26,038 bases of DNA, taken from positions 1 to 26,038 of the forward strand of contig CAYOYJ010000015.1 of assembly GCA_964408155.1 (NCBI GenBank), in the 5' to 3' direction. This DNA comes from JAAYKM01 sp964408155. Its GTDB lineage: Bacteria > Desulfobacterota > Syntrophia > Syntrophales > JAAYKM01. The position numbers were made by a program, and so were the translations under genes. The notes beneath the pieces were generated by a model, which was given only the letters and a program-made list of their open reading frames with translations, did no database searches and was not told where the DNA came from. Below, one piece after another: positions 15,920 to 23,064 of the stretch. The stretch's first letter is position 1; each line of letters begins with the position of its first letter.

Positions 15920-17230
15920 TTACAGGCTGTTCACATCCCGTGCGAGACGATTGCGCTCTGCGCCGCCTTTACCGGAAGAACCATAGGCCGTTTTCAGCAA
16001 GACCCTCTCCGGTCGCGAAGGAACCTCGCAGGTACCCACGGCCATCAGGTAGCCCTCCATCCGATCCCGAACGGAATAAAAAGCGGCCAGTTGCTTGCGC
16101 GGAACGGGCCAGCCCTTGGGAATTGACAGGACCAGAGGATTCACACTTTTATGTCCGATTCGGACTTCATAGTGAAGGTGGGGTCCCGTTGCCAACCCGG
16201 TCGCACCGACATTGCCGATGGTCTGTCCTTGTTCTACAGTCCGACCCGAACGGATCCCTTTAGCAATTCTCGACAAATGACCGTAATAGGTTTGCCAACC
16301 GTTGGGGTGTTTGATGATAATCAGATTCCCGTATGCGCCCTTTCGTCCGGAAAATATAACTTTGCCGTCTCCGATAGCGGAAACGGGCGTTCCCTTGGCC
16401 GCAGCATAGTCGAGTCCGTGATGCGGTCGGTAAATCTTTAATACGGGATGAAATCTGCCCTGGGAAAAATATGAACTGATTCTGCGGAAATTCAGCGGTG
16501 CTTTTAAGAACGCCTTTTTTCGGGAATTTCCGTCTTCGTCATAATAATCGGTTTTCCCGTCGTGTTCGAAGCCATAAGCCTTAAACAATTCTCCGTTGTT
16601 TGTAAATTCAGCAGCTACTATTTTCCCATATTTACGGAACTGGCCGTTATAAAAATATCCCTCGGTAATGATCCGGAAGGTATCACCTTTGCGCAGATCG
16701 CTTGCAAAATCAATGTCCCAGGCGAAAATATCGGATAGATCCAGAGCCAAAAGGAGATGTTCCCGATCTTCGCCGATGGAAGAGATCAAGTTGTCTTCAA
16801 TGGCCCCTGAAAGGGTCAGGAGCTTCTTCTCATAGGCCAGTTCGTTTTTCTCCGCCTGGAAACCGCCGGCGACCCGCTTTATTTTCAGATATGAGTCCCG
16901 GTTGATCCAATAGACAAACGAACTGACCCGGCTCTGACAATCCACTGTCAGGGTATAGGGCTGACCGGCATGGAGAGATTTCAGAGGATGGACCTCAGCC
17001 GCGACGTCCCGCATGGCAAAGAGTTCCTTGATATCGAGGCCGTATTTTTCAAAGATTGTCAGGAGGGTCTCTCCCTTCATCACCGTATCGTGAATAGCCC
17101 GGTATTGGGATTGTACCGGCGGTAGTATCTTGGTTTCTGTGGGATGACGAAACCATTGCACGGTTGTCAGGCCCAGGCACGTCATTAAGACAACGCCCAC
17201 GGCAAACAGCACGACCCGCTTTTTACTCAA
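15920..17230 (-). CDS. M23-family peptidoglycan endopeptidase (MepM-like)
   Basis: A 436-aa envelope protein. The N-terminal TM/signal anchor (about 5-26) is followed by a LysM/OapA-like region (about 45-100: KGETLLTIFEKYGLDIKEL). A middle domain (about 100-260) follows, then the LytM/M23 domain (about 280-380). Zinc and catalytic motifs are HHGLDYA and HLHYEVR, with YGNLIIIKHPNGW between them. It probably cuts peptidoglycan cross-links during wall growth. The last about 50 residues (SRPERVLLKTAYGSS onward) form a basic tail. The start is TTG at 17230 with GGAGGG six nt upstream. It lies downstream of the bio operon but behind a terminator, so it is probably a separate unit. Confidence 0.92.
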   Translation of the reverse strand: MSKKRVVLFAVGVVLMTCLGLTTVQWFRHPTETKILPPVQSQYRAIHDTVMKGETLLTIFEKYGLDIKELFAMRDVAAEVHPLKSLHAGQPYTLTVDCQSRVSSFVYWINRDSYLKIKRVAGGFQAEKNELAYEKKLLTLSGAIEDNLISSIGEDREHLLLALDLSDIFAWDIDFASDLRKGDTFRIITEGYFYNGQFRKYGKIVAAEFTNNGELFKAYGFEHDGKTDYYDEDGNSRKKAFLKAPLNFRRISSYFSQGRFHPVLKIYRPHHGLDYAAAKGTPVSAIGDGKVIFSGRKGAYGNLIIIKHPNGWQTYYGHLSRIAKGIRSGRTVEQGQTIGNVGATGLATGPHLHYEVRIGHKSVNPLVLSIPKGWPVPRKQLAAFYSVRDRMEGYLMAVGTCEVPSRPERVLLKTAYGSSGKGGAERNRLARDVNSL

Positions 17231-17313
17231 ATCTTACCCTCCATCCGATAAATACTTTTGGGAATATGTTTTTCCCCCGTTCATCCCGACGTCATCCGGC
17301 AATGCCGGGAACA

Positions 17314-17346
17314 ATAAAAAACCCCACCATGTTTATATGGCAGGGT
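17314..17346 (-). terminator. Rho-independent terminator after the biotin operon
   Basis: On the minus strand, ACCCTGCCAT (17346-17337) pairs with ATGGTGGGGT (17330-17321) through a 6-nt loop, with two G-U pairs, followed by a T-run (17321-17316). It lies about 165 nt past the bioD stop and about 85 nt before the M23 peptidase start. Confidence 0.75.
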
Positions 17347-17353
17347 CGGATTG

Positions 17354-17386
17354 CTATTGGGTGTTACGTGATACCTTTGCCTTCAT
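17354..17386 (-). CDS. Possible 10-codon leader peptide ahead of the terminator
   Basis: ATG at 17386 reads MKAKVSRNTQ then TAG. A good Shine-Dalgarno (AGGAAGG, 17400-17394) lies 7 nt before it, and the terminator stem begins 7 nt after the stop codon. The layout resembles a leader peptide with an attenuator for the M23 gene, but the peptide has no run of regulatory codons. It may be chance. Confidence 0.25.
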   Translation of the reverse strand: MKAKVSRNTQ

Positions 17387-17511
17387 AACGGGCCCTTCCT
17401 TTTGTCTCTCTTCGGGATTCAAGGATTACCCGCAAATTGCCATCGATTCAGGCTAAAGTCAAGCAGAATTCATCAAAATGAGGCTTCTTTTCCTTAATAT
17501 ACCCTTTTTCT

Positions 17512-18207
17512 CTACCTTTTCCGGCTGAACAAGAGGTCAAATATTGGAAACAAATAAACCAGGGGTTGCAGGAAATTGACGATTCGGGGAATTACGCCCG
17601 CCACCAGGACACCTGAAAATGCCGTAATGGCCTCCCGGTTCTCTTCGATCATCCGGCTGTCCGTCTGTGGCTTTACCGCATCGATCATGACAATGCCCGA
17701 GGGTTCCATCCCGCGATTCTTCAGGGCCTCGACCGTCAGCAGGGTATGATTGATCGTCCCGAGACCGGCCCTGGCGGCGATAATCGGTTTAGCCCCCGTT
17801 TTCGCCACCAGATCGACCATCATCATGTTTTCCGCCAGCGGAACCATAAGCCCCCCCGCCGCTTCGATTACCAGGGGCGAACACCCCTCTCCACGGCGTT
17901 TGATCTCCCGCATCAGAAATTCGGGATCGATGCTCTTGCCTTGATCCCGGGCGGCGAAGTAAGGCGCTTTCGGTTCTTTAAAGCAGTAAATGACGGCGTC
18001 GGCGCAGTCTTTTCCTTTTAAATCACCAATATAACGATAAACGAACTGGGCGTCACTGTCCGTATCGTAGGGATCGCGACAGCCCGTCTGAACCGGTTTC
18101 AGATAGCAGGGTTTATGATTCCGAGCATAAAGATACTGCATGAGGGCCAGTGACAAAACGGTCTTTCCGACGTCCGTGTCGGTTCCGACGATAAACAGGT
18201 TATCCAT
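17512..18207 (-). CDS. bioD: Dethiobiotin synthetase
   Basis: A 231-aa ATP-dependent enzyme that closes the ureido ring of dethiobiotin from 7,8-diaminopelargonate and CO2. The P-loop GTDTDVGKT is at residues about 8-16. The substrate Lys lies in YLKPVQTGC, and IEAAGGLMVPLAENMMMVDL is the family's central block. Length is normal (about 225-240). The C-terminus ends in a hydrophobic stretch (VNFLQPLVYLFPIFDLLF), a little longer than usual. The start overlaps the bioF stop by 8 nt. Last gene of the operon, with a terminator downstream. Confidence 0.96.
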   Translation of the reverse strand: MDNLFIVGTDTDVGKTVLSLALMQYLYARNHKPCYLKPVQTGCRDPYDTDSDAQFVYRYIGDLKGKDCADAVIYCFKEPKAPYFAARDQGKSIDPEFLMREIKRRGEGCSPLVIEAAGGLMVPLAENMMMVDLVAKTGAKPIIAARAGLGTINHTLLTVEALKNRGMEPSGIVMIDAVKPQTDSRMIEENREAITAFSGVLVAGVIPRIVNFLQPLVYLFPIFDLLFSRKR

Positions 18208-19357
18208 GATTATTTACCTCTTCTTTAAATATGTCCCGCAGCGACCGGACGAATAATGCCACGTCTTTTTCTTCGTGTAAAGCCGTCATGCCGATCCGCA
18301 AAATGGCATGATGGAGCGCCACCGTCGGATACCTGGCCGGGAAAACGAGAATCCCCCGTTCTTTAAAGCCCCGGGATACCCGTACAGCCAGATCTTCATC
18401 GCCAATCTCGACTCCCAGTATGTGTGCGTCGCCGAAAGCATGAAATCCTGCCAGGGACAGGGCCTCTTTCATGCTGCGACTGATCTTGGCCAGTATTTCC
18501 CTTTCCGGATCCGCCTGCCTGACAATCTTGAGGATTTCCACGGCGGCCCCGGCATGGGACGGGGGAAGAGTCGTCGTGAACATCAAGGGGGCGGAAAAAT
18601 TGATCAGGTATTCTTTGACCATGGCCGGCAAAAGGAGAAAGGCACCAAAAAATCCGAAGGCCTTGCCGAAAGTACCCACGGCAATGTCGGCGACGCCCCT
18701 GGCGATGCCCCGTCCTCCGGAACCGAGGGCGCCGAATGAATGGGCCTCGTCAACGACGGACAGGAAAGCGTATTGTTTTTTCAATCGGGCCAGGTTATCC
18801 GCATCCAGCAGGTCTCCGTCCATGCTGAAAAGCGCTTCCGTTACCACCGCCGTATTGGAAACACCGGTTTTATTCAGCTTTTTTCCTAAATGATCGAGGT
18901 TCCCATGGCGAAAACCAATAACGTCGGCGCCGCTTAAGGCCATCCCCTTGACACTGCTGGCGTGAATATGCTGATCCACCAGCACCCGGTCACCCGGCTC
19001 AAAGAGGGTGGACAGAAGGCCCAGATTCGCCTGAAATCCGCTGGGGAAAAAAAGGGCCGCTTCATAGCCGAAATATTCGGCGTAGGCTGCCTCGGCCTCT
19101 CGAATGAGATGGTAATTTCCCGTCACCAGACGTGATGAGGACGACGACGTACCATGACATTCAATATTTCGGATGAGAATGTCCTTCAAAACTGCTGAAT
19201 CGGCCAACCCCAGGTAATCATTGGAAGCGAAGCTCAGGCAGTGTTTTCCGTCCAGATAGACATATTTACCCTCCTTTTTTTCGATGACCGGGGGATTGCG
19301 GTACAATCCCGTTTTTTTCTGGAGGCTCAGTCGGTCCCGGATGCGTTGGTTAAACAT
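18200..19357 (-). CDS. bioF: 8-amino-7-oxononanoate synthase
   Basis: A 385-aa PLP enzyme that condenses a pimeloyl thioester (ACP or CoA) with L-alanine. The PLP Lys is K232 in TFGKAFG. Asp203 and His206 are in VVDEAHSFGALG. The substrate loop SNDYLGLA and HGTSSSSSRLVTGN (about 68-81) match the family. Length is typical. The start overlaps the end of the 150-aa hotdog gene by 31 nt, so translation is coupled and BioF is bound to the expression of the FAS-like module directly upstream. This is the likely consumer of that module's product. Confidence 0.96.
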   Translation of the reverse strand: MFNQRIRDRLSLQKKTGLYRNPPVIEKKEGKYVYLDGKHCLSFASNDYLGLADSAVLKDILIRNIECHGTSSSSSRLVTGNYHLIREAEAAYAEYFGYEAALFFPSGFQANLGLLSTLFEPGDRVLVDQHIHASSVKGMALSGADVIGFRHGNLDHLGKKLNKTGVSNTAVVTEALFSMDGDLLDADNLARLKKQYAFLSVVDEAHSFGALGSGGRGIARGVADIAVGTFGKAFGFFGAFLLLPAMVKEYLINFSAPLMFTTTLPPSHAGAAVEILKIVRQADPEREILAKISRSMKEALSLAGFHAFGDAHILGVEIGDEDLAVRVSRGFKERGILVFPARYPTVALHHAILRIGMTALHEEKDVALFVRSLRDIFKEEVNNHG

Positions 19358-19779
19358 GCAAATACCCGTTCATAATGATCTTTTAGTCTCACCGCCTCAA
19401 ATTTCCCTTCATAATCCACTGTGGAAAACGAGAACTCGCCGCTTATAACCGTTTGGCCTTCCCGTTCTGCCCATATCCGGTAAATGAAACTGCGGTCACT
19501 CCGGCCGTTCAATTCTCCTTTCAGATTTAAAGAACCGGCCTCCGGTATCGGGTCCGGCAGAAGGCATCGCCCCACCTTTATAAGAAACGCATGCTTACTG
19601 AAGTCATGACACCGCCGAATATGGAACGCCCCGAGTTGTGCCAGGGCTTCGAGGAGTGAAAAAACAGCCTTCCCGTCGAAGGTGGCGTCACCCCGAATTT
19701 CATAGGGACCGATGGCGGTAATCCGGTCCAGAAGAAGAATGGACATCAGACCGGAGTTGATTATGAATTCTTCCGACAT
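19327..19779 (-). CDS. FabZ-like hotdog protein keeping the Glu but lacking the His motif
   Basis: A 150-aa protein with the hotdog fold of 3-hydroxyacyl-ACP dehydratases. The N-terminus (ILLLDRI) matches FabZ FLLVDRV, and LLEALAQLGAF (Glu44) matches the FabZ helix bearing the catalytic Glu. The FabZ loop H-F-P-G-x-P-V-x-P-G is replaced by TFDGKAVFS, three residues shorter and without the His. Alone it should not dehydrate. The partner gene at 22780-23061 has the opposite defect (His present, Glu replaced). It lies between the ketosynthase and bioF and overlaps bioF by 31 nt. Proposed role: one half of a heterodimeric dehydratase for pimeloyl-ACP synthesis. The fold call is good; the role is inference. 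Confidence 0.75.
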   Translation of the reverse strand: MSEEFIINSGLMSILLLDRITAIGPYEIRGDATFDGKAVFSLLEALAQLGAFHIRRCHDFSKHAFLIKVGRCLLPDPIPEAGSLNLKGELNGRSDRSFIYRIWAEREGQTVISGEFSFSTVDYEGKFEAVRLKDHYERVFACLTNASGTD

Positions 19780-19790
19780 TGCCTTTCGCC

Positions 19791-20993
19791 TTATAGCTTG
19801 ATCACCAGGGCCGCGTTCTGGCCGCCGAAACCAAAATTCTCGATAATAAACGTCTTACCCCGAACATGCCGACCCGTGTGGACAAAATCGATCCCCCGTT
19901 CGCAGGGTTGCTCCAGGTTCCTGATTTTAGGGAGATACCCCATGCCCTGGGCGGCCAGGGTGATCGCCAGTTCGACGGCGCCGCAGGCCGTCGAAAGATG
20001 ACCGATCCAGGACTTCAGGGCGATCAACGCAGGCGTCCGACCGGGGAAAACATCTCTGATGATCTTCGCCTCCACCTGATCGTTCAGAACCGTACCTGTG
20101 CCATGTGTGACAACAAAGTCAATTTCTTCCGCCAGGACATCCGCTTCCGCCAGGGCTTTCCGGACGGCCTGGGCCGCCGATTTCCCGTCAGGCGCCGGCG
20201 CGGTCATGCGGTATCCGTCAATGCTGCTGCCGTAACCCGAGATTTCGCCCAGAATGGGTGCACCACGTTCCAGCGCATGGTCGCGCTCTTCGAGAACAAA
20301 AAACGCACCCCCTTCCCCGGAAACAAAACCGCCACGATTCTCGTCGAAGGGACGGCTCGCCTGATCCGGATCGCCTTCACCCCGGAAAAGAGCCCCTGCC
20401 GTCTTATACGCGAGGATGCCTCCGGGATAGGCACGGGAATCCCCCCCCCCGGCCAGTGCACAATCGAGGTATCCGTACCGTATGCGTCGGAAAGCCTCAC
20501 CGACTGCTGAAAGAGCGGCGGCGCAGGCTGTGCCGACCGTCAGGTTTTCGCCCCGGATACCACACGACTTGGCAATAACCGAAGCCGCCGTATTGGGCAG
20601 AAACCTGAGAATCCACAGGGCATCGACTTTGCTGCGTTCCATTTTCCCGCCTGTAATGTGGGGAAATTCGGTACCGATGTCGAGGTGAGGTCCCACGCCG
20701 ACAAAAAGCCCCGCTTCGGCCAGCATTTCCCGCGTCAGGCCGGCCCCCCGAACGGCATCCAGGGCGGCCGCCAATGCGAAGGCGGCGCCGCGGTTCAGGT
20801 AGCGCCGTTCCTTGAATGTCCCCGTGTAGCGCCGAAGTTCAAAATCCCGAACGGGCGACACGACAACCTCCGGTTCAAAATCAGGTCTTTCAAAGACACT
20901 GCGACCTTCCAGAAGCGATGATCGAATCTCTTCCGGAGATTTGCCGAGGGACGAAATGACCCCCATCGAAGTGAGAACAACGCGTCTTTTCAT
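19791..20993 (-). CDS. FabF-like beta-ketoacyl-ACP synthase in the biotin operon
   Basis: A 400-aa condensing enzyme with a full Cys-His-His triad: C157 in GTACAAALSA, H297 in THGTGT and H332 in WIGHLSTACGAVE. It is therefore an active elongating synthase (decarboxylative Claisen with malonyl-ACP), not a chain-length factor. The C-terminal IENFGFGGQNAALV is typical of FabF/FabB. Placed immediately after the nitroreductase stop (TAA then ATG), with the hotdog gene 11 nt downstream. In this operon the acceptor is probably an acyl chain with a terminal carboxyl (glutaryl or malonyl thioester), leading to 3-oxopimeloyl-ACP directly or after further cycles. That specificity is inferred from context only. 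Confidence 0.9.
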   Translation of the reverse strand: MKRRVVLTSMGVISSLGKSPEEIRSSLLEGRSVFERPDFEPEVVVSPVRDFELRRYTGTFKERRYLNRGAAFALAAALDAVRGAGLTREMLAEAGLFVGVGPHLDIGTEFPHITGGKMERSKVDALWILRFLPNTAASVIAKSCGIRGENLTVGTACAAALSAVGEAFRRIRYGYLDCALAGGGDSRAYPGGILAYKTAGALFRGEGDPDQASRPFDENRGGFVSGEGGAFFVLEERDHALERGAPILGEISGYGSSIDGYRMTAPAPDGKSAAQAVRKALAEADVLAEEIDFVVTHGTGTVLNDQVEAKIIRDVFPGRTPALIALKSWIGHLSTACGAVELAITLAAQGMGYLPKIRNLEQPCERGIDFVHTGRHVRGKTFIIENFGFGGQNAALVIKL

Positions 20994-21638
20994 TTATTTG
21001 CAGCAGTATATTTCATCGATGGTTTTTCTCTTGATGGGTTTGGCCGTCTCGGCGGGGTATCCCGAGGTGATGAAACAGATCAGTTCCATATCCTCCAGGC
21101 CCAGCATTTTTTCAGCCTCATCGAGAAAAATCAGCGGCGCCGACATGATGCAGGAACCGAGACCGATTTCTTCGCCTTTCAGGAGATAACTCATCACCGA
21201 AAGCCCCGCCGTCATGTGGAGGTTCATGACCCGAATGGCTTCCAGTTTGGATCCGAACAGCTTTTCCGGTCCCGCCAACAGTTCTTTCGGTCGCTCGGTG
21301 ACCACCGCCATCAGGACCGGCGCGTCGAACATGAAGGCCATATAGCGGTTGTAGAACTTGATGCGATTTTTCATCCACTTCGGCCGTCCCGCCTCGGCGG
21401 CAACCTGCATGAGGCGTTCCTGGACGTTGTTCATCCCCTGCCGGATCTGCTCCCGAAAATGTGGCGATTTGAGACGGATAAAGCGAACGGGCTGTATGTT
21501 GGACGGTGACGGCGCCGCCAGAGCCGCATGCACCATCTGTTCGATCAAGTCGGTGGCGGGAAGATCGGGTTTGTATTTACGGATGCTGCGACGCCGGGTT
21601 ACCAGTTCGTCAAAGGTCATCAACTTTTCACGCTTCAT
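20994..21638 (-). CDS. Nitroreductase-family flavoprotein, candidate enoyl reductase of the module
   Basis: A 214-aa FMN-dependent oxidoreductase of the nitroreductase family. The N-terminal RRRSIRKYKPD and AAPSPSNIQPVRFIRL are the FMN-binding signatures, and the C-terminal ITSGYPAE is also typical. Length is normal. AAAGG precedes the ATG at 21638, which begins 3 nt after the ACP stop; the gene ends flush against the ketosynthase ATG. The operon has ketosynthase, ketoreductase, dehydratase and carrier genes but no FabI, FabK, FabL or FabV homologue. This flavoprotein is the only redox enzyme placed to reduce the enoyl intermediate. The family is firm; that role is inference. Confidence 0.88.
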   Translation of the reverse strand: MKREKLMTFDELVTRRRSIRKYKPDLPATDLIEQMVHAALAAPSPSNIQPVRFIRLKSPHFREQIRQGMNNVQERLMQVAAEAGRPKWMKNRIKFYNRYMAFMFDAPVLMAVVTERPKELLAGPEKLFGSKLEAIRVMNLHMTAGLSVMSYLLKGEEIGLGSCIMSAPLIFLDEAEKMLGLEDMELICFITSGYPAETAKPIKRKTIDEIYCCK

Positions 21639-21641
21639 GGT

Positions 21642-22010
21642 TTAACCTTTCCGCTGGAAGGCGATGTAACTGACAAGATCCTTTATCTTGATGGCCGGAC
21701 CGGTTTCCAGGTCAGTCAGGATCTCCATAATGCGTTCCGCCGACAAGAAGGGGAAGCGTTCTTGAAGGTATGACGTCGGCTCCTCCTCCAAACGTTCCGC
21801 TTCCACCATGAAAAGACGGAAATTACGAAGAAAGATGTCGTCGTCTTTCACGGCAATGTGAAAATGGTGATTAATGGAAACCGACAACTCCAATAGATCG
21901 ATGGACTCCGCGCCCAGTTCCCGGACCAGGTAGGTTTCCGCCGTGATCGTCTGCCCTTCCACATCCATAATATCCATGATAATTTCGCACAATGTCTTAA
22001 GAATATCCAT
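21642..22010 (-). CDS. Acyl carrier protein with a C-terminal-half insertion
   Basis: A 122-aa carrier. The phosphopantetheine site is Ser36 in ELGAESIDLLEL, at the same residue number as in E. coli ACP, so the first half is standard. Between helix II (ending about residue 60) and the last helix (AIKIKDLVSYI, about 106-116) lies an extra segment of roughly 40 residues (LFMVEAERLEEEPTSYLQ then FPFLSAERIMEILTDL), absent from the usual 75-80-aa ACP. The insertion is helical and acidic. It lies in a dedicated operon, 17 nt after the ketoreductase and 3 nt before the nitroreductase. Likely a private carrier for the biotin module, the extra segment perhaps a docking surface. Confidence 0.85.
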   Translation of the reverse strand: MDILKTLCEIIMDIMDVEGQTITAETYLVRELGAESIDLLELSVSINHHFHIAVKDDDIFLRNFRLFMVEAERLEEEPTSYLQERFPFLSAERIMEILTDLETGPAIKIKDLVSYIAFQRKG

Positions 22011-22027
22011 GCATTCCCCACTTTAAA

Positions 22028-22783
22028 TTAATGTTTCCGGGTGCCCGTTTTGCCGGCGGACAATCCGCCGTCCAGCGTCAGAATCGTTGCGTTGATTCCG
22101 ACCGCGGCCGGCGACAAAAGAAACAGAATCGTCTCCGCCACTTCGTCCGCCTCCAGGACGCGCCGGAGGGGAACCTGCCGGATAATTTCCGGATTGGCCT
22201 CCAGAAAGGCGTCGCCGCGGCCTGCCTTGACATAACCGGCGCGCAGAATCACACTGGTAATCCCCTTCCCCGCCAGTTCCAGTCCGCAATTTCGGTACAG
22301 AGCTTCGGCAGCAAGTTTCGCCGCAGCATAAAACCCCTGCCCCGGCGCCGGTCTCTCCGCCGCGGATGAGGAAATATAAATCAGCCGCCCCTGTTTCATC
22401 CGGAGCATTTCTCTGGTCACACGCTTCAAGAGAATGGCCCGAGCGACGACATTCTCCGAAAAATAGGCCGGTATGCGATCTTCGTCGGCCGCGGCTACCA
22501 GTGCTTCATAGTCTCCCTGGGCAAAATCGACGAGAAAATCGAACCCGGGATCCCCTGCAAAAAGCGTCTCCAATGACAGCGGATCGTCAAGGCTGAACCG
22601 CACTGTCGCATAACGACCGGATAATTTCGCAAGCGCGGCGTCGATCTTTCCGCATCCGTCCGGATTGCGCCAGGTCAGGACGGGGAAAAATCCCTTTTCG
22701 ATCAACCTGGAAGCCAGGGCAAGAGCCAGTTCACAGGTCCCGCCTAAAATCAACCCTTTACGTCGGTCACGTGGCCCGTTCAT
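22028..22783 (-). CDS. SDR-family 3-oxoacyl reductase (FabG-like)
   Basis: A 251-aa short-chain dehydrogenase. Catalytic Ser in YISSSAAE and the Y-x3-K pair in FYAAAKLAAEAL are present, with Asn in SENVVARAILLKR completing the tetrad. The C-terminal LDGGLSAGK is FabG-like. The cofactor loop is unusual: GGTCELALALA in place of T-G-x3-G-x-G, and the NNAG motif is replaced by FAQGD. The start ATG overlaps the stop of the 93-aa hotdog gene (ATGA). Proposed role is reduction of the 3-oxo intermediate of the pimeloyl module; the changed nucleotide site may shift the NADH/NADPH preference. Confidence 0.85.
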   Translation of the reverse strand: MNGPRDRRKGLILGGTCELALALASRLIEKGFFPVLTWRNPDGCGKIDAALAKLSGRYATVRFSLDDPLSLETLFAGDPGFDFLVDFAQGDYEALVAAADEDRIPAYFSENVVARAILLKRVTREMLRMKQGRLIYISSSAAERPAPGQGFYAAAKLAAEALYRNCGLELAGKGITSVILRAGYVKAGRGDAFLEANPEIIRQVPLRRVLEADEVAETILFLLSPAAVGINATILTLDGGLSAGKTGTRKH

Positions 22784-23061
22784 GTTTTCAATTTCCCCCT
22801 GACCATCATCTCATCGCTCTGCATGAGCAAACAGTCCCATCGATCGGCCCGGCGTTCCATGTGATAAACATAAGACCCGGGAATGACGAAGTTCCGGAAT
22901 TGAAAACCCTCTATCTCACGCACGGGTCCTGCCAGATCGAGAAAAGCCTGGATGATAAGACTTCCGGGCACAACAGGGAAACCGGGGAAATGATCGGTAT
23001 AAATTCCGTCGGACGGATCGAACCGGATGATCCCTTCTTTTATGATATGCGGCGTACCCAT
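22780..23061 (-). CDS. Short FabZ-like hotdog protein keeping the His, with Gln for the catalytic Glu
   Basis: A 93-aa protein, much shorter than FabZ (about 145). It contains the FabZ active-site loop HFPGFPVVPGSLIIQAF: His24 matches the catalytic His, and the residue 14 positions later, normally Glu in FabZ, is Gln38. The rest (FVIPGSYVYHMERRADRWD) covers only part of the hotdog sheet. It begins 3 nt after the bioA stop and overlaps the ketoreductase by 4 nt, so it is embedded in the bio operon. By itself it lacks a complete dyad. With the 150-aa hotdog protein, which supplies Glu, a heterodimer could form one full site. The motif is firm; the pairing is a hypothesis. Confidence 0.78.
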   Translation of the reverse strand: MGTPHIIKEGIIRFDPSDGIYTDHFPGFPVVPGSLIIQAFLDLAGPVREIEGFQFRNFVIPGSYVYHMERRADRWDCLLMQSDEMMVRGKLKT

Positions 23062-23064
23062 ATT

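Noticed and set aside
17296..17308. CCGGC-AAT-GCCGG hairpin near the terminator
   Set aside because: Short stem without a U-tract on either strand; not a terminator by itself.
19866..20510. 214-codon plus-strand frame opposite the ketosynthase
   Set aside because: Shadow of a gene with a full Cys-His-His triad; the translation is low in structure and has no family motifs.
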